Assembly (NCBI GenBank): GCA_964468645.1
Contig: CAYXUU010000009.1
Location: 1-64,000 of the forward strand
DNA length: 64,000 nucleotides
DNA from: JAIOZK01 sp964468645
GTDB taxonomy: Bacteria > Bacteroidota > Bacteroidia > Bacteroidales > JAIOZK01
Direction of reading: 5' to 3'
The translations under genes and the position numbers were made by a program. Under the pieces are notes generated by a model that saw only the letters and a program-made list of their open reading frames with translations, did not search any database and was not told the DNA's origin. This document shows, in pieces, positions 8,041 to 16,304 of this stretch (its first letter is position 1; each line of letters begins with the position of its first letter).

Positions 8041-8714
8041 AGTATATACCCAACACTATGAATGTTCTTTATCTGTATGGATGGATCTTTTTTTAGGTAC
8101 TTTCGGAGCCGGGATATAAAAACATCAAGGGTTCGGCTTACAAAATAACTATCATCACCCCATACATTATTCAGGATCTCTTCGCGGCTTACCGTTTTGT
8201 TTTTATTGCTGATAAAAAATTTCAACAATTCGGCTTCCCGTGAAGTTAGTCGTTTCTGGTCATTGTTAAAATGGAGGATATATTTTTCTGTGTCCAGGAT
8301 ATACTGACCGATCTTTATAACAGGCTCATAGTGGTTAGTTGATGTGACCTTACTTCTTTTTAAGAATATTTCAATCTTTAATATCAACTCTTCAATGCTG
8401 AAAGGTTTAACAATGTAATCATCCCCACCAATGGTTAAGCCCTTGATTTTATCTTCCTTTAATGATTTTGCCGTCAGAAAAAGGATAGGAATATCTTTAT
8501 TGCTTTCCCTGATCTTTTTGGCCAGCGTGAATCCGTCCATTTTCGGAAGCATAACATCCAGAATGCAAAGACTAAATTCACCTGATTGAAATGTCTTTAA
8601 TGCCTCTTCTCCATTCTCACAACAGGTGATCTGGTAACCCTTAAGTTCAAGATTGTCCTTTGTTACGAAACTGAGGTATACATCATCCTCTACATATAAA
8701 ATCCTGGTTTTCAT
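8025..8714 (-). CDS. OmpR-family response regulator (RprY-like)
   Basis: A 229-residue DNA-binding response regulator: receiver domain 1-120 with acidic pair E9/D10/D11, phosphoacceptor D53 (I-L-D-V-M-L-P) and K104 in the K-P-F motif, then a winged-helix OmpR/PhoB domain (about 130-227). It overlaps its kinase gene by four bases (ATG over the kinase stop), so the two are translationally coupled. Its C-terminal residues E-A-G-S and stop codon are provided by the heptameric repeat that follows. The pair resembles RprX/RprY of Bacteroides; a close paralogous pair lies at 47189-49184. The regulon is unknown. Confidence 0.92.
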   Translation of the reverse strand: MKTRILYVEDDVYLSFVTKDNLELKGYQITCCENGEEALKTFQSGEFSLCILDVMLPKMDGFTLAKKIRESNKDIPILFLTAKSLKEDKIKGLTIGGDDYIVKPFSIEELILKIEIFLKRSKVTSTNHYEPVIKIGQYILDTEKYILHFNNDQKRLTSREAELLKFFISNKNKTVSREEILNNVWGDDSYFVSRTLDVFISRLRKYLKKDPSIQIKNIHSVGYILEAGS

Positions 8715-9988
8715 GCTAGCTTCGATTTTATTGGAATTGAAACAGTGAAGGTACTTCCTTCACCAATTTTACTTTCAACATTGATCTTCCAGCCATGGGC
8801 TTTCACAATGTTAAGCACATAACTCAATCCAAGGCCAAATCCTTTAACATCATGAACATTTCCCCTGGGAATACGATAAAACTTTTCATAGATCTTTTTC
8901 ATGTGTTTTGAATCGATACCAGAGCCATTATCTTTAATAACGATAAATACCTGACTGCTATCATCGTATGTTTTTATTTGAATAATAGGTGTTGAAATGC
9001 AATATTTAGATGCATTGTCGAGCAGGTTGAAAAGTATATTTGAGAAATGAAATTTATCGGTCATTACAGTAGGAATATCATTTTGAAGCATCAATTTAAT
9101 TTCACCATTCTTCTCTGATATACCCGCATTGAAATTGTCACTAACTTTCCTGATTATTTCATTAAGGTCTGTATTGGTTTTTTCAAGTTTTACGCTGGCC
9201 TTTTCTGATAAACTGCTTTGAAGGATCTTTTCTATCTTTTCCTCAAGGTTTTTATTTTGTTGATAGATGATGTTTGCGTAATTACTCAGCCTTTCCGGAT
9301 TATTTGCTATTTCAGGATCAGATAAAACTTTTGATGAGATCCCTATGGTTGATACCGGTGTTTTAAATTCATGGGTCATGTTGTTGATGAAGTCCTTTTG
9401 TATCTCAGATAGCTTACGTTGCCGGAGGAGTTCCATAATAGCATAGGCAAAGAATGCGATAGCCGTGATCAACACAAAACCTGAGATCAGCCATATATTG
9501 GTTCTGGATACAACATAAGCTTTCTTGCCCGGGAAATGGATTCCAAAATAATACAGGTATTCATCGAACTTCTGGAAATTGTCTGTATTGCGTTTTCTCT
9601 CACTATCTGAATTATTTGAAATGTAATTACCATATACCATCTCATCGTTATCACAATCATAAATGGCATATTCGTAGGGGATATCAATATTGCTGATGGC
9701 AAATTCTGTTTTAAGATAATGTTCAAGGATGGTTGGATTGATGGCGTCATTAAGGTCAACAACGAAATAGTTGTTGCTAAGTTGATTAACGGGATTCTGG
9801 TTGGGGGTCTGGCTGTTATTAAATTCAGCCATATCCTGTGCCACATTAAATAAGGCAATCTTTACCGATTGATTGAATTGTTCCTCAATGGTATTGAAGG
9901 TTCGAAACACCCAGTACACCTGGAATATTATTATTCCAATCAGCGAGATGCTGCCAAGTAATATAAGCTGTCTTATCCTGTTTCGCAT
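8711..9988 (-). CDS. Sensor histidine kinase (RprX-like)
   Basis: A 425-residue inner-membrane sensor kinase. Transmembrane helices at about 8-28 and 165-187 enclose a periplasmic sensor region of about 135 residues without a recognised domain. The H box N-N-M-T-H206-E-F-K-T-P follows, then N, G1 (D-N-G-S-G-I) and G2 (G-F-G-L-G-L-S) boxes of the HATPase domain. Its stop overlaps the start of the partner regulator by four bases. About 240 bases of A/T-rich DNA separate it from the divergent DUF1573 gene, so the two may share a regulatory region. The stimulus is unknown; RprX homologues have been linked to stress and growth-state sensing. Confidence 0.92.
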   Translation of the reverse strand: MRNRIRQLILLGSISLIGIIIFQVYWVFRTFNTIEEQFNQSVKIALFNVAQDMAEFNNSQTPNQNPVNQLSNNYFVVDLNDAINPTILEHYLKTEFAISNIDIPYEYAIYDCDNDEMVYGNYISNNSDSERKRNTDNFQKFDEYLYYFGIHFPGKKAYVVSRTNIWLISGFVLITAIAFFAYAIMELLRQRKLSEIQKDFINNMTHEFKTPVSTIGISSKVLSDPEIANNPERLSNYANIIYQQNKNLEEKIEKILQSSLSEKASVKLEKTNTDLNEIIRKVSDNFNAGISEKNGEIKLMLQNDIPTVMTDKFHFSNILFNLLDNASKYCISTPIIQIKTYDDSSQVFIVIKDNGSGIDSKHMKKIYEKFYRIPRGNVHDVKGFGLGLSYVLNIVKAHGWKINVESKIGEGSTFTVSIPIKSKLA

Positions 9989-10225
9989 TCCTTAATTCTT
10001 TGTAAAAACATAACTGGTTGCCAAAACGGGGTAAAAATTATCATAAACTCCAAGGTTTAGAATTGTTACAATGTTTATTGATAACATAAAATTATACAAA
10101 ACCACCAACTAATTTTTACCTTTTACATTTTGTTTACACTTTTTTAATTTTCATTTACAAGTTTTAGTTTTTGACAGCTTAGATTTGAACACGTGATAAT
10201 CAATGTTTAACTAAAAATTATAATC

Positions 10226-10636
10226 GTGAAAAAAAGAATGTTATCAGTCATTTTTGCATTAGCACTTGTACTTCCAATAATGGCAAATACAGTTGTAATT
10301 GCAGGAAATCCGGATAATGACCCGGAAGCAAAAATTACCTGGAATGAAGAAACCCATGACTTTGGCACTGTGAAACAAAAAGAGCCTGTGAAATTTGAAT
10401 TTAAGTTTGAGAATAAATTCGATGAACCTGTTGTGATCAGCAATGTGAGATCTTCCTGTGGATGCACTGTGGCCGGTTATGACAAAAACCCTATCCTGCC
10501 CGGTAAAGAAGGTTCAGTTAAAGTAACTTATAATTCGGCAAAGGTGGGCAAATTCAGAAAAACGGTTGCTGTGACCATGAGTAGTGGTGAAAAATATGTA
10601 TTGACTGTAAAAGGCGAAGTGAAGAAGAAGACATAA
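10226..10636 (+). CDS. Exported DUF1573 protein
   Basis: A 136-residue secreted protein with a signal peptide (about 1-26) and one DUF1573 immunoglobulin-like domain. Family features seen: W-N-E-E-T-H-D-F-G-T-V-K near residue 39, F-E-F-K-F-E-N near 53, and the hallmark S-S-C-G-C-T-V near 75. DUF1573 proteins are widespread in Bacteroidota and of unproven function, often thought to be periplasmic or surface-associated. It is divergent from the RprX-like kinase and followed by an inverted repeat that may act as a terminator. Confidence 0.85.
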   Translation: MKKRMLSVIFALALVLPIMANTVVIAGNPDNDPEAKITWNEETHDFGTVKQKEPVKFEFKFENKFDEPVVISNVRSSCGCTVAGYDKNPILPGKEGSVKVTYNSAKVGKFRKTVAVTMSSGEKYVLTVKGEVKKKT

Positions 10637-10639
10637 GCG

Positions 10640-10745
10640 AACGAAGCGACTTGAGCGACTTAAGCGATAAGAGAATTATACGTGTCCTCCATAATCATCA
10701 ATGTAATCGCTTCGTTCGCTCAAGTCGCTTAAGTCTCTTAAGTCG
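10640..10745. repeat. Inverted repeat built from GCGACTT-type units
   Basis: A series of gcgaacgaagcgacttgagc-like units reappears in inverse orientation about 60 bases later, giving two arms of about 30-35 bases (about 10640-10672 and 10708-10744). The arms are themselves reiterations of an eight- to nine-base unit (gcgactta/gcgacttga). It is located right after the DUF1573 stop codon and could form a very stable hairpin. Confidence 0.65.
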
Positions 10746-10947
10746 TCCCTTCTTAATTCCTGCATTTTAATATATCTAAAATCATCCTAAATAACACCCC
10801 CCGTGCAACTTTTTTAAATCTTATTTGTCTTTATTGTTGAGTTGCCACGGTTATCATGTTGTCATACTTTATGGCAACGTGGTAATCTGACAACGCGACT
10901 TTAAAAACAAAATTTAAAGAAATTAGTTTTTGTTTTTAAAGTTTTCA

Positions 10948-10955
10948 TACATTTG
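10948..10955 (+). promoter_or_regulatory. -7 box upstream of a structured intergenic region
   Basis: TACATTTG fits TAnnTTTG exactly. TTTG at 10929-10932 lies 15 bases upstream, shorter than the preferred spacing. A transcript would start near 10962 and run into the hairpin region described next. Confidence 0.35.
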
Positions 10956-10961
10956 TATAGT

Positions 10962-11113
10962 TCAATAGAGAAGATATATGAATATTGTATTTACACCGAA
11001 TTGTTAAAACTCACCTGAGGGCTAGTCTTTCCTGAAAGTTTATTGGTAATTATTACTGTGTGCGGGAGGCCTCGTACTCGGGATTATTGTATGCAGTAAT
11101 GAATCAAGATAAA
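10962..11113 (+). ncRNA. Candidate structured RNA or long leader
   Basis: No open frame of note is present, but a long folded stem can be read: UUACUGUGUGC (11053-11063) pairs all along with GUAUGCAGUAA (11089-11099), including three wobble pairs, around a 25-base GC-rich loop. Further out UUGGU (11043-11047) pairs with AUCAA (11103-11107), and UUUA with UAAA. A smaller hairpin CUUU-CCUG-AAAG precedes it. A Bacteroidota -7 box lies just upstream. I do not recognise the family. It could be a small RNA or a leader of the MATE gene 370 bases downstream. Pairing was found by eye only. Confidence 0.3.
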
Positions 11114-11138
11114 AGATAAAAGCAAAAAGAAAAAGAAC

Positions 11139-11320
11139 ATTGTGATCTCTGTGTAAATTCTCTGTGACCTCTGTGGTTAATTAGTTGAGTGGTTGAATGG
11201 TTAAGTGGTTGAGTTGGTAAGTATGTGTTAAGTATCCAACTTTCAATTTCTAACATCCTGCTTCAATAAAAAATAACCACAGAGAACACAGGGATAATTC
11301 ACAGAGATACACAGAGAATC
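11139..11320. repeat. CACAGAG-type palindromic element, copy upstream of MATE
   Basis: The left arm contains gtgatctctgtgtaaattctc and ctctgtggttaatt. The right arm contains the inverse, taaccacagagaacacag and cacagagatacacagag. The arms enclose a middle rich in gttgagtggttgaatgg repeats. A second copy with the same architecture and middle motifs is at 12928-13081, directly after the MATE gene. Non-coding; resembles REP/MITE-like intergenic repeats. Confidence 0.7.
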
Positions 11321-11351
11321 AAAATCAATTACTAATTAAAAACGAAAAATT

Positions 11352-11486
11352 ATGAAAACTTCAGTCTTTACAATTGCCAATGTGAATGTAATCTGTCCGC
11401 AATCAATGGACACAGAATTACAAATGAGAAATGAATTTCAATTATTTAAACATGAAAAACGAAAACGAAAATGGCGAAAAGAGTAA
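11352..11486 (+). CDS. Possible 44-residue leader peptide before MATE gene
   Basis: An ATG preceded by the A-rich leader attaaaaacgaaaaatt opens a frame of 44 codons ending in a very basic tail, K-R-K-R-K-W-R-K-E, and overlapping the MATE start by 16 bases. I recognise no family. The start context is typical for Bacteroidota genes and the overlap would allow translational coupling, but codon content gives no clear support. It could equally be an unused frame. Confidence 0.25.
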   Translation: MKTSVFTIANVNVICPQSMDTELQMRNEFQLFKHEKRKRKWRKE

Positions 11487-12919
11487 AAATATTGGCATTA
11501 CCTTTATCAGTTCAAAGAATTTTAAAATTGAGCAGAAGGCAAATATTCAGTGAAATTATAGAGGCAATTTCAGGATCTGACAAGGATTTTACCCAGGTCA
11601 ACCTCGGAAAGGCCATTGTATTATTATCCATTCCTATGGTGTTGGAGATGGTGATGGAATCGGTATTTGCAGTTGTGGATATTTTCTTTGTTTCCAAGTT
11701 GGGGGCAGAAGCTATTGCAACAGTAGGTATCACTGAGTCAATGATGACCATCGTATATGCTATTGGATTTGGTTTAAGTGTAGGGACAACAGCCCTTATT
11801 TCAAGAAGAATTGGTGAAAAAAAGGCAGGTGAAGCATCTAATGTCGCCTTCCAGGCAATCCTGATCGGCGTGTTTGTATCACTCCTGATTGCAATACCGG
11901 GGATATTCTTCGCACCTGGTTTGCTGAAATTAATGGGTGCCAATGAAATAATGATAGGAGAAATGTCGGCATATACCACCATCATATTAAGTGGGAATGT
12001 TGTCATTATGTTGTTGTTTATAATCAACGCGGTATTCAGGAGTGCTGGTGATGCAGCCGTATCCATGCGGGTATTGTGGTTTGCCAATATCCTTAACATC
12101 ATACTTGATCCTATTCTGATCTTCGGACTGGGCCCAATACCTGCAATGGGAATACAGGGTGCTGCTATTGCAACTACCACTGGTCGTGGACTTGCGGTGG
12201 TTTACCAGTTCTATCTATTGTTCAACGGACATAAGCGGGTTCAGCTGAAAGCCTCTGAATTGCATGTCGATTTTAAAGCCATGTGGCAACTGATCAAATT
12301 ATCACTTGGAGGTATAGGACAGAATCTTATAGCCACTTCAAGTTGGATAGGATTGGTACGTATTATCGCAACCTTTGGAAGTGTGGCCATGGCAGGATAT
12401 ACCATAGCAATAAGGATAGTTATTTTTTCCCTGTTGCCCTCATGGGGTGTTTCCAATGCAGCGGCAACACTGGTCGGACAGAACCTTGGAGCGAAGAAAC
12501 CCGATAGGGCAGAAAGAGCTGTTTGGGCAACAGGAAAAGTAAATATGATCCTGCTCAGCCTCATCGGTGTTTTGTTTGTAGTGGCTCCGGCATTCTTTAT
12601 CAGGATTTTTACCAGCGATCCCGAGATTATCAGATATGCTTCGGAGAGTTTGAGAATAATAAGTATAGGATTCCTGGCATACGGATTTGGAATGGTGCTG
12701 ATGCAGGCTTTCAATGGCGCCGGTGATACCATCACACCAACCAAGATCAATTTTGTATGCTTCTGGCTGGTTGAAATTCCGCTTGCATATTTGCTTGCAG
12801 TTACCTGGGGCGTTGGTGAAACAGGGGTTTATTATGCGATATTGATCGCTGAAACACTATTGACCATACTTTCTTTTATACTCTTCCGAAGAGGTAAATG
12901 GAAACTGAGAAAGGTATGA
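11471..12919 (+). CDS. MATE family multidrug/metabolite exporter
   Basis: A 482-residue inner-membrane transporter with about 12 hydrophobic helices in two homologous halves. The first half starts with P-M-V-L-E-M-V-M-E-S-V-F-A-V-V-D-I-F-F-V-S near residue 56, the hallmark of MATE (NorM/DinF-like) proteins; the second half has N-L-G-A-K-K-P-D-R-A near residue 338. MATE proteins export organic cations or other compounds in exchange for Na+ or H+; the substrate here is unknown. The start at 11471 keeps about 40 N-terminal residues with a basic amphipathic helix, as in Bacteroidota homologues. The gene is bracketed by two copies of a palindromic CACAGAG element, a sign of possible past mobility. 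Confidence 0.9.
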   Translation: MAKRVKILALPLSVQRILKLSRRQIFSEIIEAISGSDKDFTQVNLGKAIVLLSIPMVLEMVMESVFAVVDIFFVSKLGAEAIATVGITESMMTIVYAIGFGLSVGTTALISRRIGEKKAGEASNVAFQAILIGVFVSLLIAIPGIFFAPGLLKLMGANEIMIGEMSAYTTIILSGNVVIMLLFIINAVFRSAGDAAVSMRVLWFANILNIILDPILIFGLGPIPAMGIQGAAIATTTGRGLAVVYQFYLLFNGHKRVQLKASELHVDFKAMWQLIKLSLGGIGQNLIATSSWIGLVRIIATFGSVAMAGYTIAIRIVIFSLLPSWGVSNAAATLVGQNLGAKKPDRAERAVWATGKVNMILLSLIGVLFVVAPAFFIRIFTSDPEIIRYASESLRIISIGFLAYGFGMVLMQAFNGAGDTITPTKINFVCFWLVEIPLAYLLAVTWGVGETGVYYAILIAETLLTILSFILFRRGKWKLRKV

Positions 12920-12927
12920 TAATAATA

Positions 12928-13081
12928 AATCCTCTGTGATCTCTGTAGTTAAAAGTTAAGTGGTTGAGTGATTAAGTAATTGAGTAGGTTTTGGATTGAT
13001 ATTATGCTAACATCCAGGTTCTAATCGCTGAAAAATAACCACAGAGGACACAGAGATTTTACACAGAGAGGCACAGAGGAT
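12928..13081. repeat. CACAGAG-type palindromic element, copy downstream of MATE
   Basis: The left arm has cctctgtgatctctgtag, the middle has aagtggttgagtgattaagt, and the right arm has aaaaataaccacagaggaca and cacagagaggcacagag. This is the same organisation as 11139-11320. It starts 9 bases after the MATE stop and ends about 20 bases before mobA. Confidence 0.7.
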
Positions 13082-13101
13082 TTTGATAACTTTGCAAAAA
13101 T

Positions 13102-13707
13102 TTGAATTTGGATAAATCTGAAATCACCGGAATTATTTTATGTGGCGGGAGAAGCCGGAGAATGGGCAAGGAAAAGGGCCTGGTTGAACTGGCCGGAAAA
13201 CCACTTATCGAGCATGCCGTTGAGATACTTGAACCCATTGCCGGGAAGATCATGATCAGCAGCAATACACTATCATTTGATTATCTTGGATTTCCTGTTA
13301 TTACTGATATCGTTCCCGATTCAGGACCTATGGGCGGGATCTACTCCTGTTTAAAAAAATCGAACACTGATGTAAACCTTATCCTTTCATGTGATACCCC
13401 ATTTGTAACAGGAGCGTTTCTTGACGAAATTCTGGATCTTAGCCCGGATTACCAGCTGGTTGCCCCATGGTATGAAAAGGAATATTTTGAACCACTCTGT
13501 GCATATTATAATAAAGACCTGTTGCCGGTATTCAGGGAGTTTATTCAATTATCGAATTATAAAATTCCTGATCTTTTCAGGGTCGTTAATTTCAAGGCAT
13601 ATGACCTGAAACAATCCAGGCATTACCATGAAAACATGTTCATGAATATCAATTCCCGGGATGATCTTGTTAAAGCAGAAACTTTTTTATCGTTTAAACA
13701 AAAGTGA
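13102..13707 (+). CDS. mobA: Molybdenum cofactor guanylyltransferase
   Basis: A 201-residue cytoplasmic enzyme that attaches GMP to molybdopterin to give MGD, the cofactor form needed by enzymes such as the Mo-oxidoreductase at 23119-25362. The N-terminus shows the nucleotidyltransferase signature L-C-G-G-R-S-R-R-M-G-x-x-K-G (about residues 12-25), then P-D-S-G-P-M-G-G-I near residue 73 and the metal-binding S-C-D-T-P-F near residue 95. No ATG is available before the signature, so the start is TTG at 13102 or 13108. It overlaps the next gene by four bases. The upstream spacer is a repeat element. Confidence 0.88.
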   Translation: MNLDKSEITGIILCGGRSRRMGKEKGLVELAGKPLIEHAVEILEPIAGKIMISSNTLSFDYLGFPVITDIVPDSGPMGGIYSCLKKSNTDVNLILSCDTPFVTGAFLDEILDLSPDYQLVAPWYEKEYFEPLCAYYNKDLLPVFREFIQLSNYKIPDLFRVVNFKAYDLKQSRHYHENMFMNINSRDDLVKAETFLSFKQK

Positions 13708-14234
13708 TCATCCACCCGAACATATTATTGATAGCCGGATCAGGAAGAAATGTTGGTAAAACCTCACTGGCCTGTGCAATTATCGATCAATTCAAAGATT
13801 CCGGAATATCAGCGATTAAGATATCTCCACATCTGCATCATCTGGAAAATGAGGATAATTTACTGGTGAAAAACAAATATTTCCAGATTATCAATGAAAC
13901 CAGCCTGGAAGGATTGAAGGATAGTTCGAAGATGCTGAAGGCCGGTGCGGAAAAAGTGATTTATGTTCAGAGTGAGGATGATCATATCGAAGAGGCCTTT
14001 GATGCTGCCAATGATTTTATTGATATGCATGGATTAATCATTGTGGAATCGGGTGGATTGAGAAAGGTCCTGAAACCCGGTGTGTTTTTGTTTTTAACCA
14101 AACGGGGAATGAATATTAAAAACAAACACCTGCATCAATATGCAGACCTAGTGATGGATAACGGATTGACCGACATTGATGGAATTATTGAAAGGGTAGG
14201 GGTAGCTGGTGATAAATGGGTACTGGAGCAATAA
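13704..14234 (+). CDS. MobB-like P-loop NTPase
   Basis: A 176-residue protein with a Walker A loop, A-G-S-G-R-N-V-G-K-T-S (about residues 11-21), and a MobB-like layout; the segment V-E-S-G-G near residue 115 is a candidate switch element. MobB proteins are GTPase partners that help MobA in MGD synthesis. The GTG start overlaps the mobA stop (GTGA), which argues for coupled expression. It is divergent enough from E. coli MobB that another small NTPase role remains possible. Confidence 0.68.
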   Translation: MIIHPNILLIAGSGRNVGKTSLACAIIDQFKDSGISAIKISPHLHHLENEDNLLVKNKYFQIINETSLEGLKDSSKMLKAGAEKVIYVQSEDDHIEEAFDAANDFIDMHGLIIVESGGLRKVLKPGVFLFLTKRGMNIKNKHLHQYADLVMDNGLTDIDGIIERVGVAGDKWVLEQ

Positions 14235-14346
14235 GGATTATTTCACGGAATTGCACGGAGAAGTACAAAGTTACACGGAGAAATTATTATTGAACGTAAG
14301 AATAACTGATATACCGAACCCTTATAAATCAACCAATCCCGGGATC

Positions 14347-14413
14347 GACCTCATAGAGGTCACATTATTATAGGCTAAACGTAATAGAGGTTGGTATTGA
14401 CTTCGAAGAAGTC
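14347..14413. repeat. Pair of short palindromes 52 bases apart
   Basis: GACCTCATAGAGGTC (14347-14361) and GACTTCGAAGAAGTC (14399-14413) are similar 15-base palindromes, each followed by an A/T-rich acattattat or ataattta tail. The second touches the 3' end of the T9SS pseudogene. They may be small dispersed repeats or a terminator pair. Confidence 0.45.
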
Positions 14414-16246
14414 ATAATTTAATGATTTTTAGTGTTTGCTTTGAATGATCGTAATGAATTTCACAAATATAGATTCCGGATGGCACAATTTCCTGGTTGT
14501 CGGTTTTACCATTCCAGAATATCGATTTATTATTGATCAGTGTATTTCTATTGTAAACCAGGTTTCCTGATAAATCATAGATTTTTAATTTCGCATTTTC
14601 AATATCCATTTTTATTGATAAGAAATTGATGTCCTGGGAAAAAGGGTTGGGGTAACATTTCCAATTATTCTTTTTTTCTGAATTGTATGAAATTTCGGGA
14701 GTAAAAACGGTTCCTCCCGTTGTTGTTCTGTAGATTATCCCTTTGTTTCCCATAACTATCCCCAGATCTTCCGTAAAGAAATTAACCGTATTTAATACAG
14801 AACCACCAACCGGTTCAAGTGGATCCCATGTATCTCCTCCGTCATCCGATTTGAAAACGACATTCTCACCAGTAGCATAGCCTGTCTCTAATGTTGGGAG
14901 GTGTACGAAATTGTAATACCTGTCGCCTGGCAGGCTAATTGTTGTAGTATCCCAGCTTTGGCCACCATCTGAAGTTTTAATTATCACGTTATATCCATAA
15001 ATGAACCCTACTTCTGAATTATAAAAATAAACACCTTTCAATTCGTAAAAATTAAAAGGTAAATGTTCTACTGACCATGTTTCCCCACCGTCATTAGTTT
15101 TCACAATATTACCTGATTCAAATGTAAAACCTACTATGTATCCATTCAGTTCATTTTTGAATTCAATGTCATTTATTTCAACGAAATGATCCAAAGCTGT
15201 TGACTTAATAGGATTCCATTTTTCTCCACCGTCTGAAGTCTTATATAATTCTGCTACGAAATATGACCCTCCCCCGATAAAACCGGTCTTTTCATCAATG
15301 AAACAGATACTCCGTGTTTCCAATTCAATATTCGGTTTTTGGTATTCCTGCCATGATAAACCCCTATCAGTTGTTTTCAGGTAATTCAATTTAGAATAAT
15401 TCGTTCGCCCACCGGCATAACCAACCGAATCATTAATGAAGCTCAATGATCTGCAGGATGCTGGCGCTACTCCAACCCATGTTGCCCCGGCATCATCAGA
15501 CCTGATTATCCTGCCACCTGTAATACCTCCTGTGCCACTTTCTCCGGTTGTTACTGCAACAATGATACTATCTGTGATAATCTCAGCATCCGATACAACA
15601 TCTTCTAACATAAGATTAGAATAATCCTTTTCCCAGCTCATACCATAATCCTCGCTTTTATATACTTGTCCATGATCACCAATTAGTAAACCAACTCCAT
15701 TCTCGCTCATACATAAATCATTGAGCATCCACCTGCCGAGTGAAGTGGAATATGCATCCCAGGTTTCCCCTCCATCTTCGGTCCTTAACAAATTATTTGA
15801 ATACCAGATCACATCCCCAATCGCAAAACCAATATTGTGATTCAGAAAAAATATGTTTGATGTTTTTGCAAAAGGATCGGTAAATACCTGGTACCATGTT
15901 ACCCCGCCATCATTGGTTTTTAAGATTATTGGCGTTCCGGTATAAGGACCACCGATTGTGCCACCCAACCGGTATTTTCATCTATAAAACATACCGAATT
16001 AAAATATGTTTCGTAATGTGTATTTGCAGGCTGGCACTTGACATCCCAGGTTTCGCCGAAATCATCTGTAATTAGTATCGTTGATTCTGTCCCAACGGCC
16101 ACAATCCTGTTGTTGGGCAGTATTGCTATATCTTTCATGGAACATTCGGAAGGTATTGGATTTATGCGTTCCCAGGCTGGATTCTGGGCGGATACCAATA
16201 TAAAACAAAAATTGAGAATGTTTAGAAAGATGATAACATATTTTAT
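14412..16246 (-). pseudogene. Broken T9SS-exported BNR/Ycf48-like repeat protein
   Basis: Read on the minus strand, this encodes a signal peptide, many repeats of the form S-D-D-G-G-x-T-W (BNR/Ycf48-like beta-propeller) and a C-terminal type A T9SS sorting domain (C-Y-P-N-P-F, I-Y-D-L-S-G-N, G-I-Y). Two defects are visible. Near 15955-15965 the frame shifts: the first part ends D-E-N-T-G-W and the second continues G-G-T-I-G-G only after adding one base. The expected start codon at 16244-16246 is ATA, directly before a perfect signal peptide K-Y-V-I-I-F-L-N. The intact protein would be a secreted, surface-attached propeller of about 610 residues. Sequencing error is the alternative. Confidence 0.7.
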
Positions 16247-16304
16247 TGGTGAATTCTTTGTTTTACATTTGTATTCTTTTGCGTGAAATATTTATCCCTT
16301 GTAA

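Noticed and set aside
10962..11113. 6S RNA or SRP RNA
   Set aside because: Neither the 6S central-bubble sequence nor the SRP core GGAAGG/GCAGCC pattern was found; it is left as an unassigned structured RNA.
12283..12726. Plus-strand frames inside the MATE gene
   Set aside because: They are out-of-frame shadows without start context or family similarity.
11139..13081. Complete composite transposon around the MATE gene
   Set aside because: No transposase gene or target-site duplication could be seen; only the palindromic elements are supported.
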